Part shown: positions 1 through 10,012 of the stretch, piece by piece
How the letters are laid out: each line of letters opens with the position of its first letter
How positions within the stretch are numbered: position 1 is the stretch's first letter
NCBI RefSeq assembly: GCF_004016525.1
Contig: NZ_SACJ01000001.1
Coordinates: 372,001-436,000 of the forward strand
DNA length: 64,000 bases
Origin: Flavobacterium sufflavum
GTDB lineage: Bacteria > Bacteroidota > Bacteroidia > Flavobacteriales > Flavobacteriaceae
Direction: 5' to 3'
Position numbers and translations under genes: made by a program
Notes under the pieces: generated by a model
Databases searched by the model: none
Told to the model about the DNA's origin: nothing
Seen by the model: the letters and a program-made list of their open reading frames with translations, nothing else

Positions 1-1963
<1,963 letters not shown>

Positions 1964-2116
1964 CTATCTATTTTTGATTATCTAAATTTTAATTCCAAAA
2001 TAGAAAATCGTCATTCCAAATCAGCTTAATAAAAAAACACATTAAAAAACCATCCTAATTATTAACCAAAAAATAAAAACAGCCAGCTTAAATAAGGAAT
2101 GACAAAATCTACATTA

Positions 2117-2124
2117 CAAATTTA
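2117..2124 (-). promoter_or_regulatory. Probable -7 box for the beta-galactosidase gene
   Basis: CAAATTTA on the plus strand reads TAAATTTG on the minus strand, matching the Bacteroidota -7 consensus TAnnTTTG. It would start a transcript about 145 nt before the ATG at 1963. I see no clear -33 TTG, which fits a promoter needing an activator; see the direct repeats at 2147-2176. Confidence 0.45.
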
Positions 2125-2146
2125 GATAACAGCTCAAAAGACGAGA

Positions 2147-2176
2147 GGGGTATTACAACACAATAACGGGGTCATT
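2147..2176. promoter_or_regulatory. Direct repeat, candidate activator site
   Basis: GGGGTATT (2147-2154) and GGGGTCATT (2168-2176) lie 21 bp apart, two helical turns, about 25-50 bp upstream of the predicted -7 box of the beta-galactosidase gene. The G-runs stand out in very A/T-rich DNA. The spacing is what a dimeric AraC-type or hybrid two-component regulator would use. No regulator gene is in the window, so this is inference. Confidence 0.3.
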
Positions 2177-2324
2177 TCAGTAAAAACAAGCATAAACACT
2201 GTTAAAACCGAAGTTTATTACAATATACACCCGAGATAATAAAACACTTATTCCTTTTTTAATTCTAGATGAAGTCCATTAGAACAAATAAAAAAAGGAT
2301 AATTGAAAAAATATAAAAACAAAA

Positions 2325-2395
2325 AAAACCGCACCTTTCGAAGCGGTTTTGTACCAGAGCCGGAATTGAACCTTTTTAGGCATGACTCCTATAAC
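2325..2395 (-). pseudogene. tRNA 3'-end remnant followed by a terminator hairpin
   Basis: On the minus strand 2352-2373 reads GGTTCAATTCCGGCTCTGGTAC, which matches the T-arm and acceptor end of the neighbouring tRNA-Leu except for a few bases. The upstream half does not fold: only two of five T-stem pairs survive and no anticodon arm or D-arm is recognisable. Just downstream is a hairpin with arms CCGC and GCGG and a run of eight T, laid out like the one after the intact tRNA. The simplest reading is a decayed tandem copy of the tRNA gene. Confidence 0.5.
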
Positions 2396-2421
2396 TTTTA
2401 TAAGAAACATTTAGAAAACAA

Positions 2422-2450
2422 AAAAAGCCTCTTCTTTCGAAGAGACTTTC
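2422..2450 (-). terminator. Rho-independent terminator of tRNA-Leu
   Basis: On the minus strand a CTCTTC/GAAGAG stem with a GAAA-type loop is followed by GC and seven T, starting within ten bases of the tRNA 3' end. Confidence 0.75.
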
Positions 2451-2451
2451 G

Positions 2452-2531
2452 TACCCGGAGCCGGAGTCGAACCGGCACGGTTTCCCACAGGTGTTTGAGA
2501 CCAGCGCGTCTACCAATTCCGCCATCCGGGC
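2452..2531 (-). tRNA. tRNA-Leu (anticodon CAA)
   Basis: Reads UUG leucine codons. The minus strand folds into acceptor GCCCGGA/TCCGGGT (terminal G-T wobble), D-arm GCG...CGC with the AATTGGTAGA loop, and an anticodon loop CTCAAAC giving CAA. The anticodon stem has one T-T mismatch, and the variable arm is shorter than usual for Leu but present. The T-arm is GCCGG-TTCGACT-CCGGC. The 3' CCA is not encoded. A -7 box (TACATTTG on the minus strand at 2617-2624) lies about 85 nt upstream and a terminator follows. Confidence 0.9.
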
Positions 2532-2616
2532 TTAGCAGACAGAGATAATAACAATTATCTCAACGCAATAAAGAAAATTTAATCCTTAGACCAAATGTCT
2601 TTTCTTTAACACGGTG

Positions 2617-2624
2617 CAAATGTA
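2617..2624 (-). promoter_or_regulatory. -7 box for tRNA-Leu
   Basis: Minus-strand TACATTTG matches TAnnTTTG. It leaves a 5' leader of about 80 nt before the tRNA and lies back to back with the prs promoter at 2691. Confidence 0.5.
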
Positions 2625-2690
2625 AAAAATATTCTTAAACATTCTAAGAAAAAATCTTAAAATTTTACTTTCACAGTCAAATTAATTTTC

Positions 2691-2698
2691 TAAATTTG
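2691..2698 (+). promoter_or_regulatory. -7 box for prs
   Basis: TAAATTTG matches TAnnTTTG. The predicted leader is about 115 nt. It contains a 7-bp hairpin TGGCTTT/AAAGCCA (2756-2779, 10-nt loop) that could control expression, although no known riboswitch fold is evident. Confidence 0.55.
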
Positions 2699-2819
2699 CA
2701 GCTCGTTAAAACAGCATATACTAACTAACTCCACCCGAGGCATTTATACATAATCTGGCTTTAAAAAAAGACAAAGCCAAACCTGTATGGAGCGCAGCGG
2801 AATAAAAACAACAAATTAA

Positions 2820-3761
2820 ATGTCACAAAAAGAACCAGAAGCTAAAATTTTTGCTTGTTCACAAAGTGTCTATCTAGCTGAAAAAATTTCCGAAGAATAC
2901 GGAATTCCATTAGGTAAAGTATCAATGTCACATTATAGTGATGGCGAATTTCAACCTTCTTACGAAGAATCAATCAGAGGATTACGTGTTTTCATTGTTT
3001 GTTCTACTTTCCCGAATACAGACAATTTAATGGAGTTATTATTAATGATTGATGCTGCAAAACGCGCTTCGGCCAGACACATTACTGCTGTTATGCCATA
3101 CTTTGGTTGGGCGAGACAAGACAGAAAAGACAAACCAAGAGTTCCAATTGGAGCTAAATTAATAGCTAAAATGCTGGAAACAGCAGGAGCAACAAGAATC
3201 ATGACCATGGATTTACACGCAGATCAAATCCAGGGGTTCTTTGAAAAACCAGTAGATCACCTTTTTGCTTCAACCATATTCTTACCTTATGTAGAAAGCC
3301 TTAAGTTAGAAAACCTAACAATTGCTTCTCCAGACATGGGTGGTTCTAAAAGAGCTTATGCTTATTCAAAATTCCTAGAGTCAGATGTTGTTATTTGCTA
3401 CAAACAACGTAAAGCAGCTAACGTTATTGACACCATGGAATTAATAGGTGAAGTAAAAGGCCGTAATGTTATCCTTGTTGACGATATGATTGACACAGGA
3501 GGAACATTAGCAAAAGCAGCTGACTTAATGATTGAAAGAGGAGCACTAAGCGTAAGAGCTATTTGTACTCACGCTATTTTATCAGGCGGAGCTTATGAAA
3601 AAATAGAAAATTCGAAATTAAGCGAATTAATCGTTACCGATTCAATCCCATTAAAGAAAGAATCAAACAAAATCAAAGTAGTGAGTTGTGCACCGCTTTT
3701 TGCAGAAGTAATGCAAATGGTACAAAACAACAATTCCATCAGTGGAAAATTCATCATGTAA
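2820..3761 (+). CDS. prs: Ribose-phosphate pyrophosphokinase (PRPP synthetase)
   Basis: Makes phosphoribosyl pyrophosphate from ribose 5-phosphate and ATP for purine, pyrimidine, histidine, tryptophan and NAD synthesis; cytoplasmic. At 313 residues it has the normal family length. Visible motifs are the catalytic flexible loop (FGWARQDRKDKPR, about 96-108), the metal/ATP site DLHADQIQGFF (about 130-140), and the PRPP-binding loop VDDMIDTGGTL (about 220-230). The ATG at 2820 is the only start giving the conserved N-terminus. The ribosomal protein gene at 3876 follows in the same direction after 114 bp, so co-transcription is likely; in many Bacteroidota these two are neighbours. Confidence 0.97.
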   Translation: MSQKEPEAKIFACSQSVYLAEKISEEYGIPLGKVSMSHYSDGEFQPSYEESIRGLRVFIVCSTFPNTDNLMELLLMIDAAKRASARHITAVMPYFGWARQDRKDKPRVPIGAKLIAKMLETAGATRIMTMDLHADQIQGFFEKPVDHLFASTIFLPYVESLKLENLTIASPDMGGSKRAYAYSKFLESDVVICYKQRKAANVIDTMELIGEVKGRNVILVDDMIDTGGTLAKAADLMIERGALSVRAICTHAILSGGAYEKIENSKLSELIVTDSIPLKKESNKIKVVSCAPLFAEVMQMVQNNNSISGKFIM

Positions 3762-3766
3762 TTTTT

Positions 3767-3836
3767 TAGTCCCTAGTGATTAGTCCTCAGCGATTAGTCA
3801 ACCACTAAGGACTCAAAAACTAACCACTAAGGACTT
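3767..3836. repeat. Word-iterated imperfect hairpin between prs and the bL25 gene
   Basis: Starting six bases after the prs stop, variants of the word TAGTCCYTAGTGATTAG occur twice (3767-3798). They are followed by two inverted copies of ACCACTAAGGACT (3800-3836). The two halves can pair as a long imperfect stem. There is no T-run terminator at the end, so it probably does not stop transcription but may protect or process the transcript between the two genes. Confidence 0.6.
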
Positions 3837-3875
3837 AAAAAAAGAGTTTAATTAATAACTATATAAATATTTAAA

Positions 3876-4484
3876 ATGAAATCGATTACAATTAAAGGAT
3901 CAGAAAGAGAAAGCGTGGGCAAAGTTGCTACTAAAGCCTTACGTAATGCTGGAGCGGTTCCTTGCGTGTTATACGGAGGAGATCAACCAGTTCATTTTTC
4001 AGCAGAAGAAAAAGCATTCAAAAACTTGGTTTACACTCCAAACGCTCACACAGTTGTGATCGAATTAGAAGGAAAATCATTCAATGCAATTCTTCAAGAC
4101 ATTCAGGTTCACCCAGTTTCTGACAGAATCTTACACATTGACTTCTTTCAATTATATGACAACAAAGAAATCACTATTGAAGTTCCTGTAAAAATCACTG
4201 GTAACTCTAAAGGAGTTATGGCAGGTGGAGATTTACGTATCAACAACCGTAAATTAAAAGTTAAAGCTTTACCAAAAAATCTTCCAGATTTCGTTGAAGC
4301 TGACATTACTCCACTTGATATGGGGAACAAATTATATGTTACTAAAGTACCTACACCAGACTTCAAAATCATGCACCCAGACAACACAGTTATCTGTCAA
4401 GTGAAGATGTCTCGTGCGGCTATGAAAGCAGCTCAAGAAGCAGCAAAAGCAGCAAAAGCACCTGCAAAAGGAAAGAAAAAATAA
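3876..4484 (+). CDS. rplY: 50S ribosomal protein bL25 (CTC-type general stress form)
   Basis: Binds 5S rRNA in the large ribosomal subunit. At 202 residues this is the long CTC/TL5-type: an N-terminal L25 beta-barrel (about 1-90, with the [16 protein letters not shown] segment) followed by the C-terminal TL5 domain (about 95-185). It ends in a Lys/Ala-rich tail. It follows prs in the same direction and ends in a strong terminator. Confidence 0.95.
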   Translation: MKSITIKGSERESVGKVATKALRNAGAVPCVLYGGDQPVHFSAEEKAFKNLVYTPNAHTVVIELEGKSFNAILQDIQVHPVSDRILHIDFFQLYDNKEITIEVPVKITGNSKGVMAGGDLRINNRKLKVKALPKNLPDFVEADITPLDMGNKLYVTKVPTPDFKIMHPDNTVICQVKMSRAAMKAAQEAAKAAKAPAKGKKK

Positions 4485-4503
4485 TCTTTTTTCAATATAC
4501 TTA

Positions 4504-4538
4504 AAAGCATCAGTTTCCCAACTGGTGCTTTTTTTTGT
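4504..4538 (+). terminator. Terminator after the bL25 gene
   Basis: An eleven-base stem AAGCATCAGTT/AACTGGTGCTT (one G-U pair) with a TCCC loop is followed by eight T. Confidence 0.9.
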
Positions 4539-4658
4539 TTTTACTATATCCCATTCTGAAATAACAGCTTAAAAAGCCATACATAACAAGCTTCTTAACA
4601 AAACCCAGTTTAGCAACAACACAACAATTGTAATCCAACTACTATTATTTTCAATAAA

Positions 4659-4691
4659 AAATATATTAATAAAATTTTTATTAATATATTT
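4659..4691. repeat. 33-base A/T-only perfect palindrome upstream of the kinase gene
   Basis: Arms AAATATATTAATAAAA (4659-4674) and its exact reverse complement (4676-4691) are separated by one base. It lies about 95 bp upstream of the sensor kinase ATG. The rest of the 4485-4785 gap holds only the preceding terminator and A/T-rich promoter-like DNA. The palindrome could be an operator, or a cruciform-prone upstream element; no T-run follows, so it is not a terminator. Confidence 0.6.
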
Positions 4692-4785
4692 ATACTACTT
4701 TTTTGACACATCAAAAAAAGCAATAATCCTGACTTTTGATTAAATACCACAACCTAACCTGATTGGACAACACGGAGAAAAAATC

Positions 4786-5895
4786 ATGAGCACAGAAAAA
4801 AAAGCACCAAAAGAAGACAACGAACTTTCTTATTACAAGCATGCGCTTGACCAATCTTCTATTGTTGCAATAACAAACCAAAAAGGGATTATCACTCATG
4901 TAAACGAGAACTTTTGCAAGATATCTAAATATTCACAAGAAGAATTATTAGGACAGGATCATCGAATTATCAATTCCGGACATCATTCTAAGGATTTCAT
5001 CAGAGAAATCTGGACAACAATAGCTAACGGCAGAATCTGGAAAGGGGAGTTAAAAAACAAAGCCAAAGATGGCTCTTACTATTGGGTTGACACCACAATT
5101 ATTCCTTTCTTAGATCAGACAGGGAAACCGTATCAATATGTTGCCATTAGATCAGATATCACAGATAAAAAAAAGGGAGAAGAAGAAATCAAAAAAATGC
5201 TAATCAAGGCTGAATACCATAATAAACAGCTAATCGATTTTTGCAATATCATTTCTCATAATCTTAGAGCTCCATTAGTAAATATTTCTATGTTATTAGA
5301 TTTCATCGAAGAAACCGATAAAGAAGAGGATAAAGAAGAAGCTTTCCAAAGAATTCGTCCTGTTGTTAATCACATCAATGAAATATTCAACAAATTAGTA
5401 GAATCACTGCAAGTAAAACAAGATCTAGAAATACAATCGAAAAAATTAGATTTCAGAAAATGCATTAAAAAATCACTCATCGATTTTCAAACACAAATTA
5501 AGGAATACAATATAACTGTCGAGATCGATTGCAATGAAGCTCCAACAGTTTATTATCCCGAAAAATACTTAGACAGCATTTTCTCTAATCTGATAAGTAA
5601 CGCAATAAAATACAGATCTCCTGATAGAAATTTAGTCATAAAAATCAACACTAAACTAATTAACAACCATATCCTTCTTACAATAAAAGACAATGGTTTA
5701 GGCATAAACTTAAAAAGACACAAAGAGGCCATATTTAAAATACGAAGAACTTTTCATAAACATCCCGACGCAAAAGGACTTGGATTATTTATGACAAAAA
5801 CACAAATTGACGCTATGAACGGGGAAATTTGGGTAGAAAGCCAAGAACACACAGGATCAACCTTCTTTATAAAAATTAACAATCAAAAAAGATGA
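4786..5895 (+). CDS. PAS-domain sensor histidine kinase, soluble
   Basis: Autophosphorylating kinase of a two-component pair. Order: PAS/PAC sensor domain (about 20-135), short coiled linker, HisKA-like dimerisation segment with phospho-acceptor H158 in SHNLRAP, and HATPase_c domain with N-box NLISNAIKY, G1 DNGLGIN and G2 GLGLFM. I see no signal peptide or membrane helix, so it senses a cytoplasmic cue. The stop overlaps the start of the receiver gene by four bases (ATGA), implying translational coupling and a dedicated partner. The PAS ligand cannot be predicted. Confidence 0.92.
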   Translation: MSTEKKAPKEDNELSYYKHALDQSSIVAITNQKGIITHVNENFCKISKYSQEELLGQDHRIINSGHHSKDFIREIWTTIANGRIWKGELKNKAKDGSYYWVDTTIIPFLDQTGKPYQYVAIRSDITDKKKGEEEIKKMLIKAEYHNKQLIDFCNIISHNLRAPLVNISMLLDFIEETDKEEDKEEAFQRIRPVVNHINEIFNKLVESLQVKQDLEIQSKKLDFRKCIKKSLIDFQTQIKEYNITVEIDCNEAPTVYYPEKYLDSIFSNLISNAIKYRSPDRNLVIKINTKLINNHILLTIKDNGLGINLKRHKEAIFKIRRTFHKHPDAKGLGLFMTKTQIDAMNGEIWVESQEHTGSTFFIKINNQKR

Positions 5896-6293
5896 AAAAA
5901 GTAAAAATATTATTGGTTGATGACGACACAACTTATCTCTTCATAACAAAGAAAATTCTGGAACAACAACAAAATGTAGAACAGATAAACACTTTCATGA
6001 ATGGATTAGAAGCTTTGACATATTTAAAAGAACATTCAAAAGAAGAAAACAACCTGCCAAACATCCTGTTTCTTGATTTATTCATGCCAATAATGGATGG
6101 ATGGGAGTTTCTCGATGAATTCAAAGAAGTAAAATCAAATCATTTAAATAAAATAACTATTTATATCTGCACTTCATCTATTTCCCCACATGATGTTGAG
6201 AGAGCAAAAAACATAAGTTCCGTTTCCGGTTACATCATCAAACCTATATCTAAAATAAAATTAGTTGATATATTAAATCAATACATAAATTAA
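5892..6293 (+). CDS. Single-domain response regulator (receiver only)
   Basis: A CheY-like receiver of 133 residues without a DNA-binding output domain. Phospho-acceptor D62 lies in FLDLFMPIMDGWEF. The acidic pocket is the DDD of LLVDDD near the N-terminus, the switch Ser/Thr is in CTSSIS, and the conserved Lys is in IIKPIS. It overlaps the kinase gene by four bases, so it should accept phosphate from that kinase. Without an output domain it must act by protein contact or in a phosphorelay. Confidence 0.93.
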   Translation: MKKVKILLVDDDTTYLFITKKILEQQQNVEQINTFMNGLEALTYLKEHSKEENNLPNILFLDLFMPIMDGWEFLDEFKEVKSNHLNKITIYICTSSISPHDVERAKNISSVSGYIIKPISKIKLVDILNQYIN

Positions 6294-6393
6294 TTTTTTA
6301 AAAGAGAACAACAACCACAAAAAACATTCCCAGATAATTCTAAAATTTATCTCAAATTTTCTTGCATCAAATTTCTGGATTAACAAATTAACT

Positions 6394-6401
6394 TACTTTT
6401 G
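6394..6401 (+). promoter_or_regulatory. -7 box for pth
   Basis: TACTTTTG matches TAnnTTTG. Four bases later comes ATG (6406), opening a ten-codon ORF that ends at 6438. The pth start is at 6477. The transcript may therefore begin at or near that upstream ATG. Confidence 0.55.
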
Positions 6402-6417
6402 CAGCATGATAAAATGT

Positions 6418-6433
6418 CCCGATAGCTATCGGG
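6418..6433. repeat. Perfect 16-bp palindrome in the pth leader
   Basis: CCCGATAGCTATCGGG is perfectly self-complementary and lies between the pth promoter and start codon, inside the short upstream ORF 6406-6438. It is too far downstream of the -7 box to be a conventional operator. It resembles the small GC-rich palindromes at 46877 and 61324-61430 of this window. Confidence 0.7.
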
Positions 6434-6476
6434 ATTAAACATTTGAATCACCATCAAAAGAAGAGAACACAAACGA

Positions 6477-7043
6477 ATGAAGAAATATTTAATTGTAGGA
6501 CTAGGAAATATAGGCGCCGAATACGTAAACACACGTCACAATATTGGATTTAAAGTATTGGATTATTTAGCCAAAAAAGAAAGTCTTGATTTTCAAACCG
6601 TGAAACTGGGTTCATTAGCCGAATACAAATTCAAAGGAAGAAGTTTTTTTCTTTTAAAACCCAATACCTACATGAATTTAAGCGGAAAAGCAGTTCAATA
6701 TTGGATGGAAAAAGAAAACATACCACTGGAGAATCTTTTTGTTATCACCGACGATTTAAACCTGTCTTTTGGAACCATCCGAATCAAACCCAAAGGAAGC
6801 GATGGCGGTCACAACGGTCTAAAAAACATCAACCTGGTATTAAACACCAATCAATATACCCGTTTTCGTTTTGGAATAAGTGACGAATTTAAAAAAGGAA
6901 GACAAGTAGATTACGTGTTGGGCGAATGGAATGACTCCGAAAAAGAAGCACTCCCTGAACGCCTTGAAGTAGCCTCCGAGATTATCAAATCTTTCGGAAC
7001 GGCTGGCCTCGAAAACACCATGACAAGCTTTAATGGAAAATAA
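6477..7043 (+). CDS. pth: Peptidyl-tRNA hydrolase
   Basis: Releases tRNA from peptidyl-tRNA that drops off ribosomes; essential cytoplasmic enzyme. At 188 residues it has the normal bacterial Pth length. It carries the N-terminal VGLGNIGAEY loop, the catalytic His in TRHNIGF (about residue 21), LLKPNTYMNLSG, the catalytic Asp region DDLNLSFG, and the glycine-rich GSDGGHNGLKNI tRNA-binding segment. It is a single gene with its own promoter and terminator, convergent with the protease gene. Confidence 0.97.
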   Translation: MKKYLIVGLGNIGAEYVNTRHNIGFKVLDYLAKKESLDFQTVKLGSLAEYKFKGRSFFLLKPNTYMNLSGKAVQYWMEKENIPLENLFVITDDLNLSFGTIRIKPKGSDGGHNGLKNINLVLNTNQYTRFRFGISDEFKKGRQVDYVLGEWNDSEKEALPERLEVASEIIKSFGTAGLENTMTSFNGK

Positions 7044-7083
7044 AAAAAAGGCTGGAAAATAAATTATTTTCCAGCCTTTTTTT
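7044..7083. terminator. Bidirectional terminator between pth and the metalloprotease gene
   Basis: A perfect stem of A-run + GGCTGGAAAATAA and its complement begins directly after the pth stop and has T-runs on both strands. It serves both convergent genes. Confidence 0.9.
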
Positions 7084-7101
7084 TATTACAAATCACAATC
7101 C

Positions 7102-9780
7102 TTAATTAACAATCATTTTGGTTGTTTTTTTTGTATCTCCATCTATCAACGTTACAAAATAAATTCCCGCCTGAGGCTTATTTGGTAACTGAATATCTTC
7201 ATCAAAACCACCATTATTAGGATATTTTTTATTAAATATCCTTTTCCCAGAAACATTATAAACCAAAATTTCAATCGTATTGTTAGAAGAAGTACTAATA
7301 TATTTTACATTAAAATTACCATCATTAGGATTAGAACTCACTCTTAAATCCTGAGTTATTTCATCATAAGGCACCAAAGTATAATTTTGCGTACAAATAC
7401 TAACCGAAGCCGCATTTAAAACTCCGGTATCGTTGGTATAAATATCACGAATACGCAATGTCCAGGTTCCTTGTGGATTTTCGCCATTAAAATCACCTAA
7501 AACTCCCAAAGGAGCAACAGTTTGCAAAACTGTATTCCCACAAGACAAATCTCCTCCGGCATCGTCATAATTCAACAACAAATGACCATTAGTAGTACCA
7601 CATCCATTATAAAACAACTTTACAACAGTCCCTTGCGGACTTACAAGTTCCATCTGTACATCTGAAAAATAAGTATGCGAAATATCAATATTTACATTCA
7701 CATCAAGCACAGAAGAAGTAGTAGAAGAAACAGTTATTGTCTTAGAAGCAAAACTCCCTTGCTCTGGTATATTAAACGGCGTTGTTAAAAAATCATAAGT
7801 TTGACAACTAGACTCAACTGTATACCCTATTGCGAATGTCTTACTATTGATAGCATAATAGATATTATCCGTTGGTTCAATTAAAATTCTACAATATTGA
7901 GACGAAACATTAGGCACAGAAATCGTTTCAGAACCGTCATTGGCGACAGCCGAAGCTAAAGTAACCGGAAACGTAACCCCATTATCGGTTGAAAGCTTAA
8001 TATTAACTTTTGATGAACCAGCCAAAGCATCCGTTCCATTTACATTCCAAGTAATGATTTGGTTCGTATTTTGAAACCAACTTAAATTGTCTATATTTTG
8101 AGAAGTCACTTCAAACGGCCCTGCTGTTCCGCTTACATTAACCACCATTTCATCTGAAAGAGTCTGAGCCAATCCCTCGGCAGCATTATCCCTGGCCGTT
8201 AAAACAAAATGGAGTGTTCTGGCAACTGTAGACACCGACTCCCATTTACTAGTCAACCTTCCTGCTAAAACATTTTCAAAACTTGGCATGTATCTAACAG
8301 GAGTATTTACGGGAGGAAAAGACCTGAAAAGAGGACCATTAGTTTTAGTACTCAATGCAAAACTCAAATCACCACTTGCTGAAGTAGCGGAATCATTTTC
8401 TTCCCAAACATAAGTTGCCGAAGACGAAGAACCTCCAGTTCCTTTTAAAACAAAAGCTGTACCTTTTGGAATTGTATAATCAGCACCAGCATTTACGGTC
8501 GGTGCAGCAGCACTAATAGTGGTAACAACCGGACAAATCTTAGACGCCAAATTATTCTGAATTTGGCTAATACTTGCAAATGAAAAATAATCCGTCGAAT
8601 GTTGTTCTACATCATAATCGGTTGTAATACCGGCATACCCCATAATGGTTGAACCACTTCCCGGCTCTATACTCACTCCTGTTCCTTCAATATCATAAGA
8701 AAAAGTGTGATTTGCCCCTAATTGATGCCCCATTTCATGAGCCACAAAATCAATATCAAAAGTATCTCCTTTAGGAACCCCGTTAGATGGAGAGGTATAA
8801 GCACTTCCTTTTCCGGCATCACAAACACAACCTATACAACCAGCATTTCCGCCACCACCAGTTGCTCCAAATAAATGACCAATATCATAATTAGCACTAC
8901 CTATAACGCTTGTTAAATTAGCCTGCAATTCCGTTCCCCACTTCCCATCGGTATTTTCATCACCTACACCCGTACTTGATGGAGAATAAGGATCAGTTGA
9001 AGCATTGGTATAGATTACCAAATTATTATTAGTTATAATAAGAAGCTTCACCGCCAAATCTCTACTAAAAATTCCATTCACCCTTGTCATCGTAGCATTC
9101 ATAGCGGCTAGTGCAAGAGAAACAGTACCTCCATGATAGACTGCATATTCTCCCGTACAAGACAAGGCTAATCGCAAAGTCCTGAATTTTTTATCACTTG
9201 ATACTAATTTAGCCGTTTGACTACTTATTTTTTGGGTTAAAGCTAACTCATCGTCAGTAGCACAACTAAAAGGCAAGCGTTCTTTCAATTTACTTTTGGA
9301 ATCAAAAACCACATATACATCATTATTCTCTGTGTCTTTTTCAATAAATTCCATCTGATTTCCATTTCTGGTAATCATCGTTTGTATTCCCAATGGAGAC
9401 ATACTGAAATTCAAAACAGCAGAAGGGTCGGTAATACCTGTTCCCGAATAAGAGCGAATATCCGGATATTTTGCCTGAAGTTCTGGCTCAAAATTTGAAT
9501 CCTCACGGATGGCAAATTTTTCCAAAACTCCTTTAGCATTTGGAACAGTGATTTGAATTGTATTATTTAAAAGTGTCTTATCCTGAACCTTTTCAAGCCT
9601 GGTTTTTAAAGTCTCTTCATCAAACTGAAATAAAATAGGATTATTAGTCTCTAATTTCCCTAAGAGTCTGGCTGTAGTCTGAGCAACAGATGGATTGATT
9701 TTTTTCCATGGTTCCTGATCTTGAGCATGAATAACTGAAAACCACAATAAAATAAATACGAATACACTGTTTATTTTCAT
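7102..9780 (-). CDS. Secreted reprolysin-like metalloprotease with P-domain and T9SS type A sorting domain
   Basis: Predicted extracellular zinc endopeptidase of the metzincin (M12B/reprolysin) group, 892 residues. A signal peptide (MKINSVFVFILLWFSVIHAQ) is followed by a propeptide of about 190 residues. The catalytic domain contains HEMGHQLGANH (zinc ligands H348, H352, H358; catalytic E349) and the Met-turn in SGSTIMGYAG. Next come an Ig-like segment (about 430-640), a proprotein-convertase P-domain (about 680-800, with NYDDAGG and NPQGTWTLRIRD), and a C-terminal type A domain of about 75 residues (SNPNDGNF...ISTxx...GIYFVTL). Export should be by the type IX system with removal of the CTD. 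Substrate is unknown; it stands alone between terminators. Confidence 0.93.
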   Translation of the reverse strand: MKINSVFVFILLWFSVIHAQDQEPWKKINPSVAQTTARLLGKLETNNPILFQFDEETLKTRLEKVQDKTLLNNTIQITVPNAKGVLEKFAIREDSNFEPELQAKYPDIRSYSGTGITDPSAVLNFSMSPLGIQTMITRNGNQMEFIEKDTENNDVYVVFDSKSKLKERLPFSCATDDELALTQKISSQTAKLVSSDKKFRTLRLALSCTGEYAVYHGGTVSLALAAMNATMTRVNGIFSRDLAVKLLIITNNNLVIYTNASTDPYSPSSTGVGDENTDGKWGTELQANLTSVIGSANYDIGHLFGATGGGGNAGCIGCVCDAGKGSAYTSPSNGVPKGDTFDIDFVAHEMGHQLGANHTFSYDIEGTGVSIEPGSGSTIMGYAGITTDYDVEQHSTDYFSFASISQIQNNLASKICPVVTTISAAAPTVNAGADYTIPKGTAFVLKGTGGSSSSATYVWEENDSATSASGDLSFALSTKTNGPLFRSFPPVNTPVRYMPSFENVLAGRLTSKWESVSTVARTLHFVLTARDNAAEGLAQTLSDEMVVNVSGTAGPFEVTSQNIDNLSWFQNTNQIITWNVNGTDALAGSSKVNIKLSTDNGVTFPVTLASAVANDGSETISVPNVSSQYCRILIEPTDNIYYAINSKTFAIGYTVESSCQTYDFLTTPFNIPEQGSFASKTITVSSTTSSVLDVNVNIDISHTYFSDVQMELVSPQGTVVKLFYNGCGTTNGHLLLNYDDAGGDLSCGNTVLQTVAPLGVLGDFNGENPQGTWTLRIRDIYTNDTGVLNAASVSICTQNYTLVPYDEITQDLRVSSNPNDGNFNVKYISTSSNNTIEILVYNVSGKRIFNKKYPNNGGFDEDIQLPNKPQAGIYFVTLIDGDTKKTTKMIVN

Positions 9781-9961
9781 GACTAGCTTATATTTTGTTT
9801 CAAAAATAAAGCATTTTAATCAAAATATATCCAACAGTCCCGTTTAAATTACAGCATTAAAACAAACTCATTTACTAAAAATTATCTCAACTTTTTCTAA
9901 GATTCAACAGAAATACTTCAAAAATAGAATTGGCACACCGTTATATTTAATTTAGATAGTA

Positions 9962-9969
9962 TAAATTTG
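9962..9969 (+). promoter_or_regulatory. -7 box for ribF
   Basis: TAAATTTG matches TAnnTTTG and lies 43 bases before the predicted ribF start. No -33 element at usual spacing is evident. There is no FMN riboswitch fold in the short leader. Confidence 0.5.
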
Positions 9970-10012
9970 CAGCATTAATAGCATAAATTTACACTACCAT
10001 AAAATAATTGCT

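Noticed and set aside
2352..2531. Attachment site pair of an integrated element
   Set aside because: The two tRNA 3' ends are only about 80 bp apart with no integrase or cargo between; a tandem tRNA decay is simpler, though an excised element cannot be excluded.
2303..2548. 81-codon plus-strand ORF
   Set aside because: It runs across the antisense of tRNA-Leu and both terminators; no homology to a protein.
2756..2779. Hairpin in the prs leader as a riboswitch
   Set aside because: Only a 7-bp stem without a conserved purine or PRPP aptamer core; kept as a note in the prs promoter entry.
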